From Lederbergia citri (GTDB lineage Bacteria; Bacillota; Bacilli; Bacillales; Bacillaceae_C): a stretch of 64,000 nt of DNA. Made by a program: the position numbers and the translations under genes. Below are positions 17,353-25,971 of this stretch, one piece after another (position 1 is the first letter of the stretch; each line of letters opens with the position of its first letter). Location of the stretch: positions 1,582,231-1,646,230 of the forward strand of contig NZ_JAGYPG010000001.1 in NCBI RefSeq assembly GCF_018343625.1, read 5' to 3'. Below the pieces are notes generated by a model. It was not told the DNA's origin, made no database searches, and saw only the letters and a program-made list of their open reading frames with translations.

Positions 17353-17389
17353 ACGGAAAGACAATCCTGTTTGGAAATGGAGTTATGGA

Positions 17390-18526
17390 ATGTTAAACAC
17401 TAACAGTTTCGGAAATGAACTTAAAAGACTTGGTTTTGACTTTTACAGCGGTATCCCCTGTTCATTCTTAAAAAATCTTATCAACTATGCCATAAATGAG
17501 TGTGAATATATCGCTGCTGTAAACGAAGGTGATGCTGTTGCCATAGCATCTGGAGCTTATTTAGGGGGTAAGAAACCTGTTGTTTTAATGCAAAACTCCG
17601 GTCTCACTAACGCCGTGTCACCATTGACTTCCTTAAATTATCCCTTTCAAATACCTGTCCTTGGTTTTGTAAGTTTAAGAGGTGAACCTGGATTAATTGA
17701 TGAACCTCAGCATGAACTTATGGGGAAGATTACAACACAAATCCTCGATCTTATGCAAATAAAATGGCAATACCTTTCCCCCGATTTTAACGAAGCAAAG
17801 ATGCAGGTTGAAACTGCAAACAATTGGATTGAAAAAAACAAACCATTTTTCTTTGTCGTGAAAAAAGGAACCTTTGAAAGTGAAAAATTATTGAAAGAGG
17901 AACATTCTGTTCATAACAATAAAAAAATAATAGGAAAAACCTTAACAGATGAACTTCCTAGTAGGTTTGATACTTTAAAAGTGATTAATAGTTTAAAAAA
18001 CAAGAATACTATTCAACTCGCAACTACCGGAAAAACAGGTAGAGAGCTTTATGAAATAGAAGATTCTCCTAATAACCTATATATGGTTGGGTCTATGGGT
18101 TGTGTCAGTTCTTTAGGAGTTGGTTTAGCCCAGTCGCGAAAAGAAAAAGATGTAATTGTCATTGATGGAGACGGCTCTCTCCTTATGCGAATGGGTAGTT
18201 TAGCTACTAATGGCTATTATCGACCCGAAAATATGCTTCACATCCTACTTGATAACGAAACTCATGATTCAACTGGAGGGCAAAGTACCGTTTCCCACAA
18301 CGTAAATTTTATCGCTATTGCTGCTGCTTGTGGTTACGATAAATCAATTTATATCCATAGCTTATGGGAACTCGAAGAACACATTCAATTATGGAAAAAG
18401 ACAAAGGGTCTTACTTTTCTTTATGTAAAAATATCGAAAGGATCTCGTCCTAACTTAGGTCGCCCAAAAGTCCGTCCATATGAGGTGAAAAATCGCCTAC
18501 GAAAATTTATTAATAATGAAGGATGA
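17390..18526 (+). CDS. ppd: Phosphonopyruvate decarboxylase
   Basis: Thiamine-diphosphate enzyme that decarboxylates phosphonopyruvate to phosphonoacetaldehyde, pulling the unfavourable mutase reaction forward. The 378-residue protein has the N-terminal PYR domain (GIPCSFLKNLI; VNEGDAVAIASGAYLGG) and a C-terminal PP domain with the ThDP/Mg motif GDGSLLMRMGSLAT and LDNETHDSTGGQ. The ATG at 17390, seven bases after GGAG, is preferred; the open frame extends upstream into pepM but without a start signal. Only 37 bases separate it from pepM, and its TGA abuts the next gene. Confidence 0.92.
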   Translation: MLNTNSFGNELKRLGFDFYSGIPCSFLKNLINYAINECEYIAAVNEGDAVAIASGAYLGGKKPVVLMQNSGLTNAVSPLTSLNYPFQIPVLGFVSLRGEPGLIDEPQHELMGKITTQILDLMQIKWQYLSPDFNEAKMQVETANNWIEKNKPFFFVVKKGTFESEKLLKEEHSVHNNKKIIGKTLTDELPSRFDTLKVINSLKNKNTIQLATTGKTGRELYEIEDSPNNLYMVGSMGCVSSLGVGLAQSRKEKDVIVIDGDGSLLMRMGSLATNGYYRPENMLHILLDNETHDSTGGQSTVSHNVNFIAIAAACGYDKSIYIHSLWELEEHIQLWKKTKGLTFLYVKISKGSRPNLGRPKVRPYEVKNRLRKFINNEG

Positions 18527-18531
18527 ACGGC

Positions 18532-19689
18532 ATGGAGAGTGTTAAGCGAAATATATTATTAAACCCAGGCCCTGCTACCACTACAGATTCGGTTAAATAC
18601 GCACAGGTGGTACCCGATGTTTGCCCACGTGAGAAAGAGTTTTGCGATTTAATGCAATTTGTATCATTTGAATTAACTGGCTTAGTAGCACATCCGGACG
18701 CATATACGACAGTTCTGTTCGGAGGATCAGGTACCGCCGCTGTGGAATCAGTTTTGAGTTCTGTTATGACCGATGGGGTTATTGTTATTATTAATAATGG
18801 AGCCTACGGAAAACGAATGTGTGAAATTGCGGATGCTTATCAGCTAGATTGGATTGAGTATCAAAGTAAACCAGATCAACCGATTCAATTAGATTTGCTC
18901 GAATCGTTTATTCAAGGACTTCCTCAAAAAGTTTCCTACCTAGCTGTTGTGCATAACGAAACAACAACAGGATTGTTAAACGATATTGAGGCAATCGGAA
19001 CTATTTGCCTTGAAAACGACATTGAGATGATGGTAGATGCAATGAGTTCATTTGCAGCCATTCCTATAGATATGAACAAAATGAATATTAGTTATTTGGC
19101 AGCAAGCTCGAATAAAAATCTCCAAGGAATGGCGGGTGTCTCTTTTGTTGTAGCTAAAAATACCGAATTGGAGAAAGAAATAGCGACAAAGCCTACTAAT
19201 TATTATTTAAATCTTTATTTACAATATAAATATTTTATTGAGACAGGACAGATGCGCTTTACACCACCTGTCCAAACAATCTATGCACTAAAACAAGCAT
19301 TAATAGAATTAAATGATGAAAGTATTAAAGATAGATATGAACGATATTCACTTTTATGGGAAACTTTGATTTCAGGTATCACTAGACTGGGTTTAAAATA
19401 TCTCGTTCCTAAGGAACACCATTCAAAAATAATAACAGCCATAGTGGAGCCAACATGTAAAAATTATGATTTCAACACCATGCATGATTATTTTTATGAT
19501 AACGGAATAACGATTTATCCAGGAAAGCTTAAAGATATGAATTCTTTTAGAGTAGCCAATATTGGAAATCTCACCAAAAGTGATATCGATCTATTTTTAT
19601 CTTTATTAGAAAAATATCTTCAGAGTATAGGAATCGAAACTAAGGAAGAAAATTTGTCTTCAATACTTTACGAGACTCAAGAAGATTAG
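18532..19689 (+). CDS. phnW: 2-aminoethylphosphonate-pyruvate transaminase
   Basis: PLP aminotransferase interconverting 2-aminoethylphosphonate plus pyruvate with phosphonoacetaldehyde plus alanine. It starts KRNILLNPGPATTTDSVK, the family signature, and has the PLP lysine in SSNKNLQGMAG. ATG 18532 is eight bases after GAAGGA; an ATG at 18523 overlaps the ppd stop but sits on the ribosome binding site. In degradative clusters phnW is paired with phnX; here it follows pepM and ppd with no phnX, so synthesis of AEP is the likely direction. Length 385 aa. Confidence 0.92.
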   Translation: MESVKRNILLNPGPATTTDSVKYAQVVPDVCPREKEFCDLMQFVSFELTGLVAHPDAYTTVLFGGSGTAAVESVLSSVMTDGVIVIINNGAYGKRMCEIADAYQLDWIEYQSKPDQPIQLDLLESFIQGLPQKVSYLAVVHNETTTGLLNDIEAIGTICLENDIEMMVDAMSSFAAIPIDMNKMNISYLAASSNKNLQGMAGVSFVVAKNTELEKEIATKPTNYYLNLYLQYKYFIETGQMRFTPPVQTIYALKQALIELNDESIKDRYERYSLLWETLISGITRLGLKYLVPKEHHSKIITAIVEPTCKNYDFNTMHDYFYDNGITIYPGKLKDMNSFRVANIGNLTKSDIDLFLSLLEKYLQSIGIETKEENLSSILYETQED

Positions 19690-19751
19690 CTGCCATCAAA
19701 GTATCCATTATAAGATTTTTTAGGTACAAAGAAAAAATGAGGTGTATTTTT

Positions 19752-20117
19752 TTGAGCGAACCAGTAGGAAAATGGGAGCAAAGTTTGCTATTGCAAAAAG
19801 ATCCCTTAACGGCTAAGAATACTCCAGAAACGAAGATATACAGTATCAAAACTCTACAAAAATTACTCAAACGTTACGCTTATGTTTATGTAAAACATGA
19901 TACAACTGGGCAAGGAAGGGCAATTTATAAAATCTCTAAAAGAAAAGACGGAACCTATTGTTTTAATGGCTTTACTTTACAAGGAGAGCCATTAAATAAA
20001 TGTGTTGCTACATTAAATGAGTTTCACTAGATTCTACATCCATATTTGAAGCATGGAAGATTAAGTGGACCTTTTATTAAACAGGAAGGAATTCCTAGTT
20101 TGACCCGAACATCCTAG
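19752..20117 (+). pseudogene. Truncated YheC/YheD-like ATP-grasp gene
   Basis: The first 92 codons (TTG start, seven bases after GAGGTG) read KWEQSLLLQKDPLTAKNTPE, then RYAYVYVKHDTTGQGRAIYK and FNGFTLQGEP, resembling the N-terminal ATP-grasp part of YheC/YheD endospore-coat-associated proteins. A TAG stop at 20028 interrupts it. The same frame continues sensibly as ILHPYLKHGRLSGPFIKQEG and IPSLTRTS to a second TAG at 20115. The rest of the usual 230-450 residue protein is missing. It follows phnW by 62 bases on the same strand, so it may once have been the fourth gene of the phosphonate operon. Confidence 0.55.
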
Positions 20118-20145
20118 TTTCAAATTGATTTGATGAAAAGATTGT

Positions 20146-20176
20146 AAATAAAATAACCCACTCTACTAGGAGCGGG
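20146..20176 (-). terminator. Terminator of the glutathione peroxidase-like gene
   Basis: CCCACTC pairs with GAGCGGG (one G-U pair) with a T-rich tract on the minus strand, a few bases past the stop. Confidence 0.65.
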
Positions 20177-20180
20177 ATTG

Positions 20181-20660
20181 TCAGGTTATATTTCTTACAA
20201 TATCCTCTTCGATCTGATCAGGTTTTGTCATCGGAGAATATCGTTTAATGACTAGTCCATTTTGATCAACAAGAAATTTTGTAAAATTCCATTTTATTGC
20301 TTTTGAAAGCATGCCACTTTTTTGTTCTTTTAAATAAGTGTATAGAGGATGTTCATTTGTGCCGTTCACATCAATTTTAGCGAACATTGGGAAGGTAACC
20401 CCATAGTTAGTTTGACAAAATTGAATAGTTTCTTCAATATGATCAAATTCTTGTTGTTTAAATTGGTCACACGGGAAACCAAGTACTACAAAATTTTGCT
20501 CTTTATATTTTTCATAAAGGGCTTGCAAGCCTTCAAATTGAGGTGTAAAGCCGCATTTACTAGCTGTATTTACAATGAGTAGTACTTTCCCTTTATACTC
20601 ACTCATTGATTTGTCTTTGCCATCTGGCATCTTAACTATAAAGTCATATATGGTTTGCAC
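20181..20660 (-). CDS. bsaA: Glutathione-peroxidase-family thiol peroxidase (BsaA-like)
   Basis: Reduces peroxides; Bacillus members use thioredoxin or other thiols rather than glutathione. The 159-residue thioredoxin-fold protein has the peroxidatic cysteine in NTASKCGFTPQF, the conserved LGFPCDQF with glutamine, and the tryptophan of KWNFTKFLV, completing the Cys-Gln-Trp site. The GTG at 20660, seven bases after GAGGAG, is preferred over an in-frame TTG that overlaps the ribosome binding site. Confidence 0.85.
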   Translation of the reverse strand: MQTIYDFIVKMPDGKDKSMSEYKGKVLLIVNTASKCGFTPQFEGLQALYEKYKEQNFVVLGFPCDQFKQQEFDHIEETIQFCQTNYGVTFPMFAKIDVNGTNEHPLYTYLKEQKSGMLSKAIKWNFTKFLVDQNGLVIKRYSPMTKPDQIEEDIVRNIT

Positions 20661-20733
20661 AACATCTCTCCTCAAATCATCAATTTTAACATTTCAGCAA
20701 AGGTAAAAACGGGACAAAATTAGCACATCGGCT

Positions 20734-20889
20734 TTAATTTACTTTTCTAAACGCTCTCCTTTCAGCGTAAGTTGTACATTGTGCGCAAAGTATTATCTTT
20801 TTTCCTTTATCATTTACATATTTTCTGTGCGCTTTGCTGTCCATAGTTCTCTTACATAATATGCACTTTCTTTTAAAAAAACTAATCAT
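20734..20889 (-). CDS. 51-residue zinc-ribbon-like basic protein
   Basis: A short frame starting MISFFKRKCILCKRTMDSKA, preceded by AGGGAG nine bases before the ATG. Cysteines at 9, 12, 35 and 38 form two CxxC pairs (CILC, CAQC), the pattern of a treble-clef or zinc-ribbon knuckle. The protein is strongly basic, suggesting nucleic-acid or ribosome contact. No named family recognised. It lies between the peroxidase and the VOC gene on the same strand. Confidence 0.6.
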   Translation of the reverse strand: MISFFKRKCILCKRTMDSKAHRKYVNDKGKKIILCAQCTTYAERRAFRKVN

Positions 20890-20958
20890 TTATAAGGACT
20901 CCCTTTTTTCTGATCATATTAACAATTTTCAGGAATCCAACTGTCCTCCTTTTTCCTT

Positions 20959-21339
20959 CTACTCTACAGTTATTTTCCCAATTTCCCAATGATGCCCAAA
21001 CGGATCCTCGATACGTCCGATCCTCCACCCATGTTCTTCATATATAGGTGCAATTTCTTTAGCTCCTGCGGAAACCGCTTTTTCAAACATTGCATCTGGA
21101 TTATCCACTGTTAAAATCATCCGTACTGATCCTTGACCTAACACTTCAGGACTTGAAGCAGAATCTTCTTGAATCCAAAAAAGGGCCCCATCAACGGAAA
21201 GTTGAGAAATTATTACAGCGTCACCTTCTCCTAGTCGATATACTTCTTCAGCACCAAAACCCTTTTGATAAAAATCAACAGCCTTTGCACCACTACTTAC
21301 TGATAGCCACGGAGCAATATTCGTAGTTTTTGTCAACAC
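20959..21339 (-). CDS. VOC-superfamily (glyoxalase/PhnB-like) protein
   Basis: A 126-residue protein with two beta-alpha-beta-beta-beta units: residues 1-60 (APWLSVSSGAKAVDFYQKGF) and 65-126 (RMILTVDNPDAMFEKAVSAG, RIEDPFGHHWEIGK). DPFGHHWEI is characteristic of the PhnB/glyoxalase-like branch. Starts are ambiguous: GTG 21339 lies five bases, and TTG 21336 eight bases, after AGGGGG. Exact substrate cannot be read from sequence; this branch includes many uncharacterised dioxygenase- or resistance-type proteins. Confidence 0.8.
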   Translation of the reverse strand: MLTKTTNIAPWLSVSSGAKAVDFYQKGFGAEEVYRLGEGDAVIISQLSVDGALFWIQEDSASSPEVLGQGSVRMILTVDNPDAMFEKAVSAGAKEIAPIYEEHGWRIGRIEDPFGHHWEIGKITVE

Positions 21340-21492
21340 AACAACCCCCTAGTATGTTTCCTCTTAATTTCAATATACTCTAAAAATTTTGTTAAATCTA
21401 TTAAATTATTGGTTGAAAATGTAAAAAGTTGTTGTACATTTACAGCCTCCATAGTAATATTTATCTAAATTATAAGAAAGAGAGGTTAGCAA

Positions 21493-22737
21493 TTGGAAAA
21501 TTTAACGACGCATTTACTGTTCAATCTATCCTTACTAATTGTTCTTCTGTTTCTGTGTTTTATGCTTCCAAAGCGATTCTTAACCTTTCAGTATTATAAA
21601 AAAACGGCACTTTTATATTGTATAGTTTCGATTATGGTATGTTTTCTATTTTCATACAGATTGAATGATTCCGTGGTAATGGATCTACGTATGGTACCCT
21701 TTATGATTGGAGCATTGTATTTACGTCAAGGCCCATTGCTAGCTCTACTTATTATTGTCTTCCGTTCCTTTTATGGCATTGATTCTGGATTCTATTTTAT
21801 ACTCGGATTTTATAGTTTTATAAGTATCATTACTTGGTTTATATCACCTTGGTTTCTAAATCTGCTTTCTATAAAGAGAATTTTGTTTTCAACTAGTTTC
21901 ACACTATTATTTTCCATCATTAATTTAACGATAATGGTGGTCACAATCCCTCCTTTTCGTATTCTAGATATTTTTATTGCTTTGATTATAGTTGCTCCTA
22001 TTGGTGTTGCCATGCTTTCATTTATTATTGAAATGATTGAAAAAAATCAATTGTTATATCAACAATTATTAAAAACTGAAAAGCTTGAAGCCGTTGAACA
22101 AATGGGTGCCGCCATCTCTCATGAAATCCGGAATCCGCTAACGTCTGCAATTGGATTCGCCCAGCTGCTGAACGAGGAGTCATTGGAATCAAGAAAGAGA
22201 CTACAATACCTTTCAATTATAAAGGGAGAATTAGAGGCGGCCGAACAAGTCATAAAAGACTATTTAACTTTTTCAAAACCACAAATTGATACATTAGAAA
22301 AACTTAATGTAAATAACGAACTTTTTCATATTTTAAAATTAATGGAACCCCTTGCAAACTCATATTCTATCAAAATATCCTGTAAATTCTCTTCAATTGG
22401 ATACATTGAAGGTGACCGTCAGAATTTCCATCAATGTTTTATTAATATAATTCGAAATGTCATTGAATCGTTGCCAAATGGCGGAGACATTTTAATAGAA
22501 ACGGAAGTAAACAAAAAAAATATCATTATATATATTAAAGATTCTGGATTAGGAATGAGTAAGATTAATATCGAACGTCTCGGAGAACCGCACTATGTAA
22601 CAAACGGTAAAAAAGGAACAGGTCTCGGTACCATGGTTGCCTACAGTATTGTACGGGCTATGAAAGGGACGATTGACGTAAAAAGTGAGGTAGGGATTGG
22701 AACGACATACCGATTTTCATTTAAGAGAATGATATAA
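21493..22737 (+). CDS. Membrane sensor histidine kinase, 5TM-LYT type (first of a tandem pair)
   Basis: 414 residues. The N-terminal half has five or six transmembrane helices, with the 5TMR-LYT signature VVMDLRMVPFMIGALYLRQG. The cytoplasmic half has a HisKA domain with phospho-acceptor histidine in AISHEIRNPLTSAIGF (about residue 205) and an HATPase domain with N-box FINIIRNVIESL, GLGM and GTGLGTMVAY. TTG start at 21493 after AGAGG. No response regulator lies nearby, and the architecture resembles KinB-type sporulation kinases; phosphorelay input is inference. Confidence 0.88.
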   Translation: MENLTTHLLFNLSLLIVLLFLCFMLPKRFLTFQYYKKTALLYCIVSIMVCFLFSYRLNDSVVMDLRMVPFMIGALYLRQGPLLALLIIVFRSFYGIDSGFYFILGFYSFISIITWFISPWFLNLLSIKRILFSTSFTLLFSIINLTIMVVTIPPFRILDIFIALIIVAPIGVAMLSFIIEMIEKNQLLYQQLLKTEKLEAVEQMGAAISHEIRNPLTSAIGFAQLLNEESLESRKRLQYLSIIKGELEAAEQVIKDYLTFSKPQIDTLEKLNVNNELFHILKLMEPLANSYSIKISCKFSSIGYIEGDRQNFHQCFINIIRNVIESLPNGGDILIETEVNKKNIIIYIKDSGLGMSKINIERLGEPHYVTNGKKGTGLGTMVAYSIVRAMKGTIDVKSEVGIGTTYRFSFKRMI

Positions 22738-22788
22738 ATGTATTTCCTAACTTTTTACACTCTAAATTGGACTAGGAGAGATTATTGA

Positions 22789-24042
22789 TTGGACATCACT
22801 CTACATTTCTTTTTTAACTTATCTTTACTAATCATATTGCTCTTTTTACTTATTATATGGATAGGATTTTCTAACAATCTAGACTCTTTCAAAATATTAG
22901 CTATTATATTTTCATTAGTATCTCTAGCAATTTGTTTTGTTTTTAGTTATCGTTTCCATGAAGATTTGACTCTAGATTTGCGGGTTATTCCATTTACAAT
23001 TGGCGGCCTCTATGTAGGCATAGGGCCATTAATGGGACTAATTATCATATTTATTAGAGGTATGTATGGCATTGATTTTGGATTTTTTTCTACTGTCATT
23101 ATTATTGTAAGTTTTTCTTTAGTATATTGGAAAATGTCCCCATGGTTTTTAAAACAAACATACCGACAAAGGGTTATTATAGCAACTGGGATGTGCTTTA
23201 TTGTTAACTTATTTCCTGTGTTATTTCTGGAAATAAGTCAACAACCGCACCCATTATTTGACGTTTATTTTGCCTATTTAATCATTCAACCTCTCGGTGT
23301 GGCAATAATAGCCATGATTATTGAAATCGTATGTGAATCACTTTATCTTCGTCGACATTTAGTGAAGACTAAGAGATTAGAAGTGGTGGAGAAGATGGCT
23401 ACGGCAATTTCTCATGAAATTCGAAATCCATTAACAGCGGCTATTGGATTTGTTCAACTAATGCAGGATGAAACCATTACAAAAAATAAGAGTGATCAAT
23501 ATCTTTCCATTTTAAAAAGTGAACTTAATTCCGCTGAAAAAGTTATACAAAACTTTTTAAACTTTTCTAAGCCTCAAATTGAAACAATCGAATCACTTGA
23601 TGTGAATGAGGAGTTACAATTTGTTGTTAATACACTCCAGCCCCTTGCCAAAAGAAGTATGGTAACGATAGATACTAAGTTTTTAACAACAGTTCAAATT
23701 ATGGGAGATCGACAAAGCTTTCATCAATGCTTCGTAAATATTATTAAAAATTCGATTGAATCAATGGAAGATGGAGGAACCATTACCATTGAAGTTGAAT
23801 CATCTCAAACAAATCATATCATTCGGATTCAAGATACCGGAAAAGGAATGACACCTGAGCAATTAGAACATCTTGGAGAACCTTATTATTCTACAAAGGG
23901 AGAAAGTGGTACTGGTCTTGGTATTATGGTAGCTTATAATATTGTTAGAGCAATGAAAGGTACAATTTCGGTCAAAAGTGAAGTTGGAAAAGGAACGACG
24001 TTCGAGTTCTCTTTCCCTAAGGAGGAATCAGATATTTCATAA
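22789..24042 (+). CDS. Membrane sensor histidine kinase, 5TM-LYT type (second of the pair)
   Basis: 417 residues, clearly a paralogue of the preceding kinase (same topology; LTLDLRVIPFTIGGLYVGIG; AISHEIRNPLTAAIGFVQLM; FVNIIKNSIESM; GTGLGIMVAYNIVRAMKG). It also uses a TTG start, after AGGAGAG. It lies 51 bases downstream, so the two are probably co-transcribed. The membrane halves diverge more than the catalytic halves, which would fit one duplicated kinase core reading two signals. A strong terminator follows. Confidence 0.88.
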   Translation: MDITLHFFFNLSLLIILLFLLIIWIGFSNNLDSFKILAIIFSLVSLAICFVFSYRFHEDLTLDLRVIPFTIGGLYVGIGPLMGLIIIFIRGMYGIDFGFFSTVIIIVSFSLVYWKMSPWFLKQTYRQRVIIATGMCFIVNLFPVLFLEISQQPHPLFDVYFAYLIIQPLGVAIIAMIIEIVCESLYLRRHLVKTKRLEVVEKMATAISHEIRNPLTAAIGFVQLMQDETITKNKSDQYLSILKSELNSAEKVIQNFLNFSKPQIETIESLDVNEELQFVVNTLQPLAKRSMVTIDTKFLTTVQIMGDRQSFHQCFVNIIKNSIESMEDGGTITIEVESSQTNHIIRIQDTGKGMTPEQLEHLGEPYYSTKGESGTGLGIMVAYNIVRAMKGTISVKSEVGKGTTFEFSFPKEESDIS

Positions 24043-24073
24043 AAGCCAGCTTCTTAACCGAAGCTGGCTTTCT
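24043..24073 (+). terminator. Terminator of the histidine kinase pair
   Basis: AAAGCCAGCTTC / GAAGCTGGCTTT hairpin with a short loop, directly at the stop codon. Confidence 0.9.
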
Positions 24074-24077
24074 AAGT

Positions 24078-24288
24078 CTAGCTAGAGCGCCTATCGACTA
24101 GTAAACTTCTTAGCCTTCTCTTTTGCGTAAGTCAACATCGATTCGCCCTTAACGTATTCGTCGTGTTTCCTTAATCTCAGTCGAATACCAAAAAGGAACG
24201 TCGACTAAAATCGCCACGTCTTGTGGCGAAGTTGACGGACCCGCATCTTGCGGGCCTATACGTCGATGAACTAGGCGCTTTCGCTTTT
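24078..24288. repeat. Dispersed hairpin-rich repeat, type A (copy 1)
   Basis: About 210 bp filling the spacer between the kinase pair and tyrS. It begins CTAGCTAGAGCGCCTATCG and ends GGCGCTTTCGCTTTTC. It contains hairpins CGCCACGTCTTGTGGCG and CCCGCATCTTGCGGG. Read in reverse complement, its two halves match the two outer parts of the large repeat at 56868-57318. No coding frame. Confidence 0.8.
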
Positions 24289-24289
24289 C

Positions 24290-25835
<1,546 letters not shown>

Positions 25836-25934
25836 ATTTTATGCTCAATATATCGTATTTTAAACATAATTCAATAATTATGTCAATCTTGATGCGGAAA
25901 TTCTTCCATTTTTACATACCATTCCTTTCAATTA

Positions 25935-25943
25935 TGCTATAAT
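25935..25943 (+). promoter_or_regulatory. Extended -10 promoter of the PBP gene
   Basis: TGCTATAAT, an extended -10 element, about 30 bases before the start codon; no good -35 at 17-base spacing. Confidence 0.6.
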
Positions 25944-25971
25944 AGTTATGATTTTGGGGGGATTAAAACTT

